This document shows positions 8,641 through 17,743 of a DNA stretch of 64,000 bases, piece after piece. Below the pieces are notes generated by a model. That model saw only the letters and a program-made list of their open reading frames with translations, was not told the origin of the DNA and searched no databases. Every line of letters begins with the position of its first letter. Positions within the stretch are counted from its first letter, which is position 1. The position numbers and the translations under genes are program-made. Origin of the DNA: Nocardia donostiensis (GTDB taxonomy: Bacteria; Actinomycetota; Actinomycetes; Mycobacteriales; Mycobacteriaceae). The stretch is from positions 1 through 64,000 of the forward strand of contig NZ_MUKP01000029.1 of the NCBI RefSeq assembly GCF_002081715.1, in the 5' to 3' direction.

Positions 8641-9091
8641 GTGGCCCGCGGTGGTCGAAGCCGACCTGCCGCGCGGATACGTCATCACCAGCAGCGGCCG
8701 GGTCTCGGGCGTGCACGAGGCCGGGGACGTGTTCCGGGAAGCGCCGTTCAGCGACGAAGAGCGGCTGCTGATGGACAACGTGCTCATCGAGGCGACCCGC
8801 GCCACCAAGGTGCGGTTCAACGTCTACATCGGTGACCTCGACGGCGACCCGGCGGCCGCCGTCGACACGCTGTTCCCCACCACTCCGGAAGCGGCGCGTT
8901 CGGTGCTCATCGCGGTCTCCCCGAACGATCGCGCTGTCGAGGTGCGTTCCGGTAGGGATGTCGCCGATCGCGTCACCGACCGGGTCTGCCAGCTGGGCGT
9001 GACCGCGGCGCTGAGCTCGATGCGCCAGGGTCAGCTGATCGATGGGCTGGTTTCCGCGGTCCGCGTGATGGCGGCAGCGATCGGCCGCTAG
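8627..9091 (+). CDS. DUF5130-like conserved protein (Rv2468c-like by position)
   Basis: A 154-residue soluble protein starting at GTG 8627 within the end of ctaJ, hence translationally coupled to it. The central segment (VRFNVYIGDLDGDPAAAVDTLFP...SVLIAVSPNDRAVEVRSG) suggests an alpha/beta domain of the TPM/DUF5130 kind. Function unknown; the fixed association with ctaJ suggests a link to the oxidase supercomplex (inference). A strong hairpin follows the stop. Confidence 0.75.
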   Translation: MASSKWPAVVEADLPRGYVITSSGRVSGVHEAGDVFREAPFSDEERLLMDNVLIEATRATKVRFNVYIGDLDGDPAAAVDTLFPTTPEAARSVLIAVSPNDRAVEVRSGRDVADRVTDRVCQLGVTAALSSMRQGQLIDGLVSAVRVMAAAIGR

Positions 9092-9111
9092 GACCGAACC
9101 ACCAGCGTGCT

Positions 9112-9143
9112 ACGGCGCATACACCCAGGAGTGTATGCGCCGT
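9112..9143. terminator. strong bidirectional-type hairpin
   Basis: A perfect 13-base-pair stem (ACGGCGCATACAC / GTGTATGCGCCGT) with a six-base loop CCAGGA, 20 bases after the DUF5130-like stop and between convergent genes. There is no T-run, which is usual for actinobacterial terminators. Confidence 0.75.
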
Positions 9144-9278
9144 TCGCATGTGCGGGCAGCCGCGGCCAGTACACGACCCAGCGAACGTAAGTGTGCAAAC
9201 CCCGCGTTCAGCCGGAGGTCAGCGCACCCGGTACAGGCCAGGGCTGTAGCCGCCGGGCCGGTGGCGCACCCGACTCCG

Positions 9279-9302
9279 GTCCCGCCCCGAGGAGCGGGAC
9301 CC
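9279..9302. terminator. GC-rich hairpin after pepN
   Basis: Stem GGTCCCGC / GCGGGACC (8 base pairs) with an eight-base loop, 14 bases past the pepN stop on the minus strand. Probably the pepN terminator. Confidence 0.55.
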
Positions 9303-9316
9303 CGCCGTATATGCGC

Positions 9317-11890
9317 CTACGCTGTATCGAACGCGCGGGCTCGCAGCGAACGCTCGATCCCGGCCTTACCCTCGCTCACCAGGCGGCGCAGCGCGGGCGG
9401 GTGGTCACCGGCGAGGAAATCGTCGGCCATCGCGACCGCTTCTTCGCTGATCGCCCACGACGGGTAGAGGCCGACCACCACGGTCTGCGCCACCTCGCTG
9501 GAGCGGCGCTCCCACACCGCGGGGATCTGTTCGAAGTACCGCCGCGTGAACGGGGCGAGCAGCTCCGACTGACCGGCCGGGGCGAACCCGCCGACGATCG
9601 AACGGGCGGTGATATTGGGCAGCGAATCGTCGTCGAAGACGGTGTCCCAGGCTCGTTCCTTGACCTCGGCGATCGGGCGGGCGGTGGCAGCGGCTGCGGC
9701 GTGACGTTTACCGGCGGCGGTCGGGTCCTTGACCAGCTCGGCGTCGATGGTGGGGGTGTCGAGGCCTGCGGCGTCGATTTCGCCTGCCGCGGCCAGCGCC
9801 GTCACCAGCCGCCAGCGCAGGTCGGTGTCCACGGTGAGGCCGGTCAAACCGACCTTGGCCGGGTCGCCGTCGAGCAGCTCCTGCAGCACCTCGGTATGCC
9901 AGGCGGACAGTTTGGCCGCGGTGAGGGCGTTGACGAAGGCCAGTTGGTGGTCCGAACCCGGCTCGGCTTCGCGGGCCAACTCCAGCAGCCGGTTGGCGAA
10001 ATCCGCCCAGCCCGTGTCGCTGGCCCAGTCCGGGTCGGCGTAGCTGCCCAGCGCCGTATTGGCCTGCATGAGCAGCCGCTGCACCACACCGATCTCCGAT
10101 TCGGCGCCGATCCCGCGCTGCACCAGCGCCACGAAATCCCGGGCCCGGAACTCGGCCTGCCGGGTCATCTCCCAGGCGGCGGACCAGGCCAGGGTGCGCG
10201 GCAGCGGTTCGGCGATATCGGCGATCCGATTGACCAGCACATCGAGAGAATCGGTGTCCAACCGCACCGAGCAGTAGGTGAGGTCGTCGTCGTTGACGAG
10301 CACGAACCTGCCGCGCGGCACTCCGACCAGCTCGGGCACCTCGGTTCGCTCGGCGGCGACCAGATCCAGTTCCACCCGCTTGGTGCGCACCAGTGTGCCG
10401 CCGTCGCCCTCGTCGTACACACCGATCGCGAGCCGGTGTACGCGATGCTCGCCCGCGCCGGGCGCCGCGCCTTCCTGGACCACAGCGAACGAGGTGAAAT
10501 TGCCTGCCTCGTCGACGGTGAAATCGGGACGCAGGATGTTAAGGCCGGTGGTCTTCAACCACTGCGCACCCCACGTCGACAGGTCCCGCCCCGACGATTT
10601 CTCCAAAGCCGTGAGCAGGTCATCGAAGGTGGCGTTGCCGTAGGCGTGCTCGGCGAAATAGTCGCGCAGACCGGCCAAGAACGGTTCCAGCCCCACATAG
10701 GCGACCAGTTGCTTGAGCACACTGGCGCCCTTGGCGTAGGTGATGCCGTCGAAGTTCACCTCGACCGCGGCCAGGTCCGGGATATCGGCGGCAATCGGAT
10801 GCGTGGACGGCAGCTGATCCTGCCGGTATGCCCACGACTTCTCCACATTGGCGAAAGTGGTCCAGGCACTCGTGTACTCGGTGGCGTCGACCTGGCACAG
10901 CACCGAGGCGAAGGTGGCGAACGACTCGTTGAGCCACAGATCGTCCCACCACTTCATGGTCACCAGATCGCCGAACCACATATGCGCCATCTCGTGCAGC
11001 AGAGTTTCGGCGCGGCGCTCATAGGATGCGCGGGTGACCTTGGACCGGAACACGTAATCCTCGAGGAAGGTCACCGCGCCCGCGTTCTCCATCGCGCCCG
11101 CATTGAACTCCGGCACGAACAGCTGATCGTATTTGCCGAACGCGTACGGCACCCCGAAATTGCGGTGGTAGAAACCGAAACCCTGTTTGGTTTCGGTGAA
11201 CAGTCGCTCGGCGTCCATATGCTCGGCCAGCGAGGCGCGGCAGTAGATGCCCAGCGGGATATCGCCGTGCTCGTCGGTGTAGACGTCGGTCCACTTCGCG
11301 TACGGGCCCGCAATCAACGCCACCAGGTAGGTACTCATCTTCGGGGTGGGGCGGAAACGGTGGATACCGTTCCCGTCGCTCTCACCTGCTCCGTTGGAGA
11401 TCACCTGCCAGTCCTGCGGCGCGGTGACCCTGATATCGAAGGTGGCTTTCAGATCCGGTTGGTCGAAGCAGGCGAACATCCGTTTGGCGTCGGCGGTTTC
11501 GAACTGCGAGTACAGATACACCGCGTTGTCGGTGGGATCGACGAACCGGTGCAGCCCTTCACCGGTGTGTGAGTACTCGCAGTCGGCCTCCACCACCAGC
11601 TCGTTGGTTTCGGCCAGATCGGTCAGCGCGATACCGGTGGATTCGTCGTAGCCGGACACGTCGAGCGGCTTACCGTTGAGCACTGCCGAACGCACCGAGC
11701 GCGCGACGATATCGATGAACGTGCTCGCCCCCGCTGTCGCGGCGAAGGTGACCGTGCTGCGGGAAAAGAACGTCTGCTCGCCCGGTGCGCCCGCCCCATC
11801 GGTCAGGTCGAGTTCGATGCGGTACTTGTCGACCGAGACGGTCGCGGCGCGCTCGATCGCCTGTTCGCGGGTGAGGTTCGGTGCGGACAT
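9317..11890 (-). CDS. pepN: aminopeptidase N (M1 zinc metallopeptidase)
   Basis: An 857-residue cytoplasmic aminopeptidase started at the ATG complementary to 11888-11890, preceded by GAAGGAG. It carries the exopeptidase motif GAMEN near residue 264 and the zinc site HEMAHMWFGDL near residue 299, with the third ligand Glu in WLNESFA. The length is normal for the actinobacterial PepN family. It removes N-terminal residues from peptides. Divergently oriented to purC with 124 bases between them. Confidence 0.96.
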   Translation of the reverse strand: MSAPNLTREQAIERAATVSVDKYRIELDLTDGAGAPGEQTFFSRSTVTFAATAGASTFIDIVARSVRSAVLNGKPLDVSGYDESTGIALTDLAETNELVVEADCEYSHTGEGLHRFVDPTDNAVYLYSQFETADAKRMFACFDQPDLKATFDIRVTAPQDWQVISNGAGESDGNGIHRFRPTPKMSTYLVALIAGPYAKWTDVYTDEHGDIPLGIYCRASLAEHMDAERLFTETKQGFGFYHRNFGVPYAFGKYDQLFVPEFNAGAMENAGAVTFLEDYVFRSKVTRASYERRAETLLHEMAHMWFGDLVTMKWWDDLWLNESFATFASVLCQVDATEYTSAWTTFANVEKSWAYRQDQLPSTHPIAADIPDLAAVEVNFDGITYAKGASVLKQLVAYVGLEPFLAGLRDYFAEHAYGNATFDDLLTALEKSSGRDLSTWGAQWLKTTGLNILRPDFTVDEAGNFTSFAVVQEGAAPGAGEHRVHRLAIGVYDEGDGGTLVRTKRVELDLVAAERTEVPELVGVPRGRFVLVNDDDLTYCSVRLDTDSLDVLVNRIADIAEPLPRTLAWSAAWEMTRQAEFRARDFVALVQRGIGAESEIGVVQRLLMQANTALGSYADPDWASDTGWADFANRLLELAREAEPGSDHQLAFVNALTAAKLSAWHTEVLQELLDGDPAKVGLTGLTVDTDLRWRLVTALAAAGEIDAAGLDTPTIDAELVKDPTAAGKRHAAAAATARPIAEVKERAWDTVFDDDSLPNITARSIVGGFAPAGQSELLAPFTRRYFEQIPAVWERRSSEVAQTVVVGLYPSWAISEEAVAMADDFLAGDHPPALRRLVSEGKAGIERSLRARAFDTA

Positions 11891-12014
11891 CGGACTCCTT
11901 CGTGGTCGAAGAACTTGTACGGGCACAGCGATCCCCACAATGCCACGTCGGTAAGGTTGCCCGCGCGGAACTACTGTCCGTTCGAACCCTATCGACCACG
12001 ATCGGAGCTGCGAC

Positions 12015-12839
12015 GTGAAGCATGTACACGCCGGGAAGGTGCGCGACCTGTATTCCGACGGCGACACACTGCTGCTCGTCGCCTCCGACCGCGTCTCGGT
12101 CTACGACGTGTCGCTGCCGACTCCCATCCCGGACAAGGGCGCGCTGCTCACCCAGCTGTCGAACTGGTGGTTCGAGTTCTTCTCCGACATCCCGAACCAC
12201 GTGCTGTCGGACACCGATGTGCCCGCCGAATTCACCGGTCGCGCCATCCGGGTGAAACCGCTGAAGATGGTGCTCGTGGAATGTGTCGCCCGCGGGTATC
12301 TCGCGGGTTCGGGGTGGCAGGAGTATCAGCGGACAGGCACCGTGTGCGGGATCCCGCTGCCCTCTGGTCTACGTGAGGGCGACCGGCTTCCCGAGCCGAT
12401 CTTCACCCCGACCACCAAAATATCCGATACCGGTCACGACGAACCGATGACCTTCGCCGATGTGGTGCGCCAGGAAGGCCACGACGTCGCCCAGCGACTG
12501 CGCGAGCTGACCCTCGACATCTACGCCCGCGGCGCCGCCCACGCCGCCGCACACGGCGTCATCGTCGCCGACACCAAGGTCGAGTTCGGCTGGGACGGTG
12601 AAGTGCTCACCCTCGGCGACGAGGTACTCACTTCGGATTCGTCCCGCTTCTGGCCCGCCGACGAATGGGAACCCGGCCGGCCGCAACGCTCCTTCGACAA
12701 ACAGTTCGTCCGCGACTGGGCCACCTCCACCGGCTGGGACAAGGAGCCCCCCGGTCCCGAGATCCCCGCCGAGATCGTCGCAGCCACCCGCCGTCGCTAT
12801 ATCGAGGCCTACGAGCTCATCACCGGCCGCACCTGGTAG
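12015..12839 (+). CDS. purC: phosphoribosylaminoimidazole-succinocarboxamide synthase
   Basis: A 274-residue SAICAR synthetase from GTG 12015, the first start after the divergent promoter region. Family motifs are clear: HAGKVRDLY, LLLVASDRVSVYDVSLPTPIPDKG, VECVARGYLAGSGW, TPTTKISDTGHDEP, and the aspartate-rich substrate site VIVADTKVEFGW...DEVLTSDSSRFWP. It joins aspartate to CAIR in purine synthesis (cytoplasm, ATP-dependent). No other pur gene is nearby. Confidence 0.95.
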   Translation: MKHVHAGKVRDLYSDGDTLLLVASDRVSVYDVSLPTPIPDKGALLTQLSNWWFEFFSDIPNHVLSDTDVPAEFTGRAIRVKPLKMVLVECVARGYLAGSGWQEYQRTGTVCGIPLPSGLREGDRLPEPIFTPTTKISDTGHDEPMTFADVVRQEGHDVAQRLRELTLDIYARGAAHAAAHGVIVADTKVEFGWDGEVLTLGDEVLTSDSSRFWPADEWEPGRPQRSFDKQFVRDWATSTGWDKEPPGPEIPAEIVAATRRRYIEAYELITGRTW

Positions 12840-12967
12840 GGGAGCCCGGCCCCGGGGTGAAGATCGAGCCGACCGCCGGGACACGCTCTCGGAGCTTGCC
12901 TGCCATTGTGGTGCTACGACCGGTCCGTTGAGCCGAGAGAGGCCGGGTGCGGTTTCCAGCGTCTGAT

Positions 12968-14188
12968 CTACAGCGGTACCGAGGTGTCCGCGAGCCGATC
13001 GGGGTCGACCGGTTCACCCGAGGTGATCAACTCCTTGATCCGCTCGCCCGCATCCCAGATGTTCACGTTCATCCCGGCCAGCACCCGATTGTCCGCGTCG
13101 AGCCAGAATGCGAGGAACTCCCGGCCGTCCTGATCGCCACGCACCACGACCCGCTGGTAGTCGCCGGGCCCGGCGAAGCCGGTGTACTCCATACCGAGGT
13201 CGTACTGGTCGGTGAAGAAGTACGGCAGTCGGTCGTATTCGGCGGGTTTGCCCAGCATCGTGGCCGCGGCCACCGCGGGCTGGTTGAGCGCGTTCGCCCA
13301 ATGCTCCACCCGGATCCGGCGGCCCAGCCGCGGATGATCCTGTTCGGCGATATCGCCGACAGCGACGATATCGGGGTCGCTGGTCGTCAGACTCGCGTCT
13401 ACCAGCACCCCGCTGACCACCGCGAGCCCGGCGTCGGCTGCGATGTCGATATTGGGGCGCACACCGACCGCCATCAACACTGCGTCGGCTTCGATCATGT
13501 CGCCGCCGGCGAGTAGCACGCCCGTGGCGCGTCCGTCCTGTGTCGAGATCTGATCCACCTGGGTGTTCAACCGCAGATCGACCCCGTGCGAGCGGTGTAG
13601 GTCGGCGAACACCGCGCCCATTTCGTATCCGAGCGGCCCCAGAAGTGGACACGAGGCGGCTTCGACGATCGTCACCGCGACTCCCGCCTCGCGCGCCGCC
13701 GCCGCGACCTCCAACCCGATCCAGCCCGCGCCGATGATCGCCAGCCGCTGCGCGTTGCCGAACAGCCGGATGAGACTGTCGGAATCCTCGATGGTGCGCA
13801 GAGTGTGTACGCCCGCGGCGTCCGCGCCGGGGATCGACAGCACGCGCGGGGTGGAGCCGGTCGCCAACGCCAATTTGTCGTAGCGCAGCGTGGACCCGTC
13901 GGGAAGGGTAACTGTTTTGGCCGCCCGGTCGATCCCGGTGACCTCGGTGCCGAGCATCAGATCCACATGGTGGTCGCGGTACCAGGCGGACGGCTCGACG
14001 GTGAAGTCGGCGAGTTTCTTCTTGCCGGTCAGATATTGCTTCGACAGCGGGGGCCGCTCGTAAGGGAGATGTTCTTCTGCGCCTATGAGCGTGATGGCGC
14101 CGTCGAAATCGTTGTCGCGCAGCGCCTGTGCCACCTTGGCCCCGGCCAGGCTGCCGCCGACGACGATGAAATGCTGTGCAGCAGTCAT
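12968..14188 (-). CDS. FAD-dependent ferredoxin/rubredoxin reductase-like oxidoreductase
   Basis: A 406-residue pyridine nucleotide-disulphide-type flavoprotein. The FAD-binding GGSLAG glycine motif is at residues 10-16, a PYERPPLSKQYL segment follows, a second Rossmann NAD site GAGWIGLEVAAAAREAG is near residue 150, and VAVGDIAEQ closes the FAD fold. This is the BphA4/rubredoxin reductase class, passing electrons from NAD(P)H to a ferredoxin or rubredoxin. No ferredoxin or P450 gene is adjacent, so the partner is unknown. Divergent from the nitroreductase gene. Confidence 0.88.
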   Translation of the reverse strand: MTAAQHFIVVGGSLAGAKVAQALRDNDFDGAITLIGAEEHLPYERPPLSKQYLTGKKKLADFTVEPSAWYRDHHVDLMLGTEVTGIDRAAKTVTLPDGSTLRYDKLALATGSTPRVLSIPGADAAGVHTLRTIEDSDSLIRLFGNAQRLAIIGAGWIGLEVAAAAREAGVAVTIVEAASCPLLGPLGYEMGAVFADLHRSHGVDLRLNTQVDQISTQDGRATGVLLAGGDMIEADAVLMAVGVRPNIDIAADAGLAVVSGVLVDASLTTSDPDIVAVGDIAEQDHPRLGRRIRVEHWANALNQPAVAAATMLGKPAEYDRLPYFFTDQYDLGMEYTGFAGPGDYQRVVVRGDQDGREFLAFWLDADNRVLAGMNVNIWDAGERIKELITSGEPVDPDRLADTSVPL

Positions 14189-14350
14189 AGCGAACTCCTC
14201 GGTCGGAGACGAGTCGAACTCCCGGCCCTCAGACTACGGCGCGGCGGCCGGACCGATCGTGGTTTCGGGAACGAATCGAGGGGTCCGGGTGGTTGCTGGA
14301 GAGGAAGCGGCGACAACCGTCGCCGAGGTATCCGATCGAGAGGAACGATT

Positions 14351-14992
14351 GTGAGCGACCAGGCCACTACCGATACTGCCGATTTCTGGTTCGACCCGCT
14401 GTGCCCGTGGTGCTGGATCACCTCCCGCTGGATCCTCGAGGTCGAACAGGTCCGCGATATCCAGGTCCGGTTCCACGTGATGAGTCTGGCGGTGCTCAAC
14501 GAAGGCCGTGATCTGTCCGAGGAGTATCAAGAGCTGATGGCCGCGGGCTGGGGGCCGGTCCGGGTCGCCATCGCCGCCGCCCGCCGACACGGTGACGAAG
14601 TACTGTCCCCGCTCTACACCGCCCTCGGCGGCCGCATCCACAACCGTAGGGCCGAATACGAACGCGCCACCACACAGGAAACCCTGGACGCGATCATCGC
14701 CGATGCGCTGGCCGAGGCCGGGCTACCCGCCGAGTTGGCCGAAGCGGCCGGAAGCACCGAATACGACGAAGAGTTGCGCGCCAGCCATCACGCCGGGATG
14801 GACAAGGTCGGTATGGATGTCGGGACCCCCACCATTCACGTCAACGGCGTCGCGTTCTTCGGCCCCGTGCTGTCGCGGATTCCGCGCGGTGAAGAGGCGG
14901 GCAAGGTCTGGGACGGTGTGGTCGCGCTGGCGTCCAACCCGCATTTCTTCGAACTCAAACGGACCCGGACCGAGGAACCGGCTTTCGGCTGA
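14351..14992 (+). CDS. mycothiol-dependent nitroreductase, DsbA/thioredoxin-fold (Rv2466c-like)
   Basis: A 213-residue protein from GTG 14351. The N-terminal FWFDPLCPWCWITSRWILE contains the CPWC active-site pair of the DsbA-like family, and VGTPTIHVNG supplies the cis-Pro loop. Orthologues use mycothiol as electron donor and respond to oxidative stress; in M. tuberculosis this protein also activates nitro-prodrugs. The neighbourhood (pepN before, rpiB and nei2 after) agrees. The longer ORF upstream shadows the reductase on the other strand. Confidence 0.88.
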   Translation: MSDQATTDTADFWFDPLCPWCWITSRWILEVEQVRDIQVRFHVMSLAVLNEGRDLSEEYQELMAAGWGPVRVAIAAARRHGDEVLSPLYTALGGRIHNRRAEYERATTQETLDAIIADALAEAGLPAELAEAAGSTEYDEELRASHHAGMDKVGMDVGTPTIHVNGVAFFGPVLSRIPRGEEAGKVWDGVVALASNPHFFELKRTRTEEPAFG

Positions 14993-15067
14993 ACAACTGG
15001 CCGGATACCACGGCTCACGCGACACGGTACTGCCGAGGAGTTCCGACGGGGCTGGGGCCCGGCCCGC

Positions 15068-16198
15068 TCAGGGCTGTTTACGTAATAGTTCAGGCAGTTC
15101 GCTGTAGGTCGGTGCGGGTTGCCCGGCTCCGGGTGGCGGTGTACCACCGTGGGCTGTCCAGCCCGATCCCGGCGGCGCGGTATGTGATGGCGGACTCGGC
15201 CGCCAGAACAGCCGCCCATGGCTGCTGCGGTCGCGCAACGCCCACATTCGCCAGGTCAGCACCGGATGTGTCGACATGGCGTTGACGATCCAGACGAAGA
15301 ACCCCTTCTCCATGGCCGCCCGGTCGGCCATCTCGTCGAAGCCGACCAAGGTGTTCATGTACTTGCCCGCGGCCAGGGTACCCATCGCGGCGGGCGCGCC
15401 GTGCGGCCGATTGCAGTAGCCGTAATTGTCGGCGGTGTACTCCTGGGAGCGGATCAGCGAACTGCCCAGGATCGGCAGGAACGGCGCGAGCACCATGCCC
15501 AGCTGCCGCCAATACGAAGTGTGCCCGGCGGCGATATGTCCCACCTCATGGCCGATGATGAACGCCAGCGCGTCCGGTTCGCGGGCGTGGCCGCCGATTT
15601 CGAACAGGTCGCTGTAAACCACCACGAACCGCCGGAAACCGTGCCCGGCCGCGAAGGCGTTGATCTGCCCGTTGCCCAGCACCACATACGCGTCAGGGAC
15701 CTTGCTCATCCCGAGCCGGGCTGCCGCCTCCTGCACCATCCGATAGCCGTCCGGAAACTGGGTGGGCGACATCTTGACGCCGTTGACCCGCTGCCTTGCA
15801 TAGTTCATACCGCGGGCCAGCCAGATCAGCAGCGGTGCGAACACCAGCGCCAGAATGTACTGGTTGACGGCGCCGACCAGCAGGAGCAGGGCGGCCAGCA
15901 GATACGCCAGCGCGGTCAGCATCACCACCACCGTCAGCAGCGGGATCTCCCAGAAATGCCGGGCGGGCATCCCGAACGGCGACAAGCCGCGCGGCTGCCG
16001 CTGCGGCGGCACGGCAGGCGGTGCCGCGCCGTAGCTCGCAGCGGGGTAGTGCTGCGCCTGGTAACCGGACGTGTGCTGCGGCGCGGATCCCGACGGATAC
16101 GGCGCGTACTGCGGCTGATCCCGCGACCATATGGACTCGGGACCCGCGCCTGTCTGCTGCTGCGGATCGTTCGGCTGCATGGCATGAACTCTATTCAT
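15068..16198 (-). CDS. M48-family membrane metallopeptidase (HtpX-like)
   Basis: A 376-residue protein started at the ATG complementary to 16196-16198 because GGCGGGG lies just upstream; an internal Met at 16180 is an alternative. Layout: a Gln/Pro/Tyr-rich cytoplasmic head (about 85 residues), two adjacent membrane helices (PLLTVVVMLTALAYLLAALLLLVG and ILALVFAPLLIWLA), then the protease domain with HEVGHIAAGH (HExxH zinc site) and downstream Glu in SQEYTADNYG. Probably membrane-protein quality control, as for HtpX. The Pro-rich C-terminal tail is unusual for HtpX itself. Confidence 0.88.
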   Translation of the reverse strand: MNRVHAMQPNDPQQQTGAGPESIWSRDQPQYAPYPSGSAPQHTSGYQAQHYPAASYGAAPPAVPPQRQPRGLSPFGMPARHFWEIPLLTVVVMLTALAYLLAALLLLVGAVNQYILALVFAPLLIWLARGMNYARQRVNGVKMSPTQFPDGYRMVQEAAARLGMSKVPDAYVVLGNGQINAFAAGHGFRRFVVVYSDLFEIGGHAREPDALAFIIGHEVGHIAAGHTSYWRQLGMVLAPFLPILGSSLIRSQEYTADNYGYCNRPHGAPAAMGTLAAGKYMNTLVGFDEMADRAAMEKGFFVWIVNAMSTHPVLTWRMWALRDRSSHGRLFWRPSPPSHTAPPGSGWTAHGGTPPPGAGQPAPTYSELPELLRKQP

Positions 16199-16278
16199 CC
16201 CCGCCGGGTGAGGTGCGGGCGAGAAGGTGCGGCCAGGGCCGTGCACGGCTCATGACGCCGCCTGAGAGAATCGCAGCC

Positions 16279-16752
16279 ATGCGTGTATACCTGGGGGCCG
16301 ACCACGCCGGCTTCGAACTGAAGAACATCGTCATGGACCACCTGGAGAAGGCGGGCCACGAGGTCGTCGACTGCGGCGCCCACGTGTACGACGCCCTCGA
16401 CGACTATCCGGCGTTCTGCATCGAAGCCGCGCGCCGCACCGTTGCCGACCCTGGCAGCCTCGGCCTGGTGTTCGGCGGCAGCGGTAACGGTGAGCAGATC
16501 GCCGCCAACAAGGTGCCCGGCGCCCGCTGCGCGCTCGCCTGGAGCGTGCAGACCGCGAAACTGGCCCGCGAGCACAACAACGCACAGCTCATCGGCATCG
16601 GCGGCCGCATGCACTCCACCGAGGAAGCGCTGGCCATCGTGGATGCCTTCATCACCACCGCGTGGTCGGAGGAGGAACGCCACCAGCGCCGCATCGATAT
16701 CCTCGCCGAATACGAAAAGACCGGCGTCGCGCCCGCGCTGCCCGCTGTCTAG
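16279..16752 (+). CDS. rpiB: ribose-5-phosphate isomerase B
   Basis: A 157-residue RpiB/LacAB isomerase starting at ATG 16279. MRVYLGADHAGFELKN at the start and GGSGNGEQIAANKVPGARCALAW in the middle are diagnostic; the Glu in GNGEQ is the catalytic base used by actinobacterial RpiB. It interconverts ribose-5-phosphate and ribulose-5-phosphate. The nei2 gene follows 18 bases later. Confidence 0.95.
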   Translation: MRVYLGADHAGFELKNIVMDHLEKAGHEVVDCGAHVYDALDDYPAFCIEAARRTVADPGSLGLVFGGSGNGEQIAANKVPGARCALAWSVQTAKLAREHNNAQLIGIGGRMHSTEEALAIVDAFITTAWSEEERHQRRIDILAEYEKTGVAPALPAV

Positions 16753-16770
16753 ACCCGCTCGTCGTCCACA

Positions 16771-17583
16771 GTGCCGGAAGGTCATACCCTGCACCGCCTG
16801 GCCCGCCTACACCAGCGTCGGCTCGCGGGTGGGGCGGTGCGGGTGTCCAGCCCACAGGGCAAGTTCGCCGACGGGGCGGCGCGTGTCGACGGGCACGTGC
16901 TGGTCCGCGCGCAGGCATACGGTAAACACCTGCTGCACGAGTACGATTCGGGTCTGGTCGTGCACGTACACCTGGGCCTGTACGGCGCGTTCACCGAATC
17001 CACGCTGCCCATGGGCGAACCCGTCGGGCAGGTGCGGATGCGGATGTTCGGTACCGGCCGCGACGGATCCGGGTTCGGCACCGATCTCCGCGGCCCGACC
17101 GCCTGCGAGGTTCTGCTCCCACCCGAGGTCGACGCCCTGCTCGATCGCCTCGGCCCGGATCCGCTGCGCCGCGACGCCGACCCCGATCTCGCCTGGCAGC
17201 GCATCCGCCGCTCCCGCAGACCTATCGGCTCTCTGCTGATGGATCAGCGGGTGATCGCCGGGGTCGGCAATGTGTACCGGGCGGAAGTGCTGTTCCGGCA
17301 CGGTATATCGCCCGAACGTCCGGGCACCGCGGTGACTGCCGATGCCTGGGACGCGATCTGGGCGGATCTGATCGCGCTCATGCAGGTGGGGGTGCGTCGC
17401 GGCAAGATGCATGTGGTGCGCCCGGAACACGACCACGGCGCACCCGCCTATGCCGCCGACCGGCCACGGACGTACGTGTACCGGCGGGTCGGGGAGCCCT
17501 GCCGGATCTGCGCTACGCCCGTCGTCCATTCGGTGCTGGAAGGGCGAAACCTGTTCTGGTGCCCCGGTTGCCAGCCGGGCTAG
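16771..17583 (+). CDS. nei2: endonuclease VIII-type DNA glycosylase (Fpg/Nei family)
   Basis: A 270-residue base-excision repair glycosylase/AP lyase from GTG 16771. The mature N-terminus PEGHTLHR gives the catalytic Pro2 and Glu3; MDQRVIAGVGNVYRAE is the helix-two-turn-helix; the C-terminus ends in a four-Cys zinc finger (CRIC...CPGC). It removes oxidised pyrimidines. Paired with rpiB as recalled for Rv2465c-Rv2464c. Confidence 0.93.
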   Translation: MPEGHTLHRLARLHQRRLAGGAVRVSSPQGKFADGAARVDGHVLVRAQAYGKHLLHEYDSGLVVHVHLGLYGAFTESTLPMGEPVGQVRMRMFGTGRDGSGFGTDLRGPTACEVLLPPEVDALLDRLGPDPLRRDADPDLAWQRIRRSRRPIGSLLMDQRVIAGVGNVYRAEVLFRHGISPERPGTAVTADAWDAIWADLIALMQVGVRRGKMHVVRPEHDHGAPAYAADRPRTYVYRRVGEPCRICATPVVHSVLEGRNLFWCPGCQPG

Positions 17584-17743
17584 TACCGAGGTGTTCCCCA
17601 GCTTTGGGCAGCTGGGCGGGCGCTTCGCGCTGCCGCAGCGGAACTTCTTACCCACGGCCCCTCTCGGCGCCATGCTTGGTCGACACCCGCAGACCGCACC
17701 ACGTGATTCTGACCAGCCGGAACGAGCGGGTACAGGAAACTGC

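Noticed and set aside
9191..11572. 793-codon plus-strand ORF opposite pepN
   Set aside because: Antisense shadow produced by GC-rich codon use; pepN has all catalytic motifs.
17594..17610. TTCCCCAGCTTTGGGCA, resembling the shared palindrome
   Set aside because: It has two mismatches and lies between convergent genes (after nei2), so it does not precede a transcription unit.
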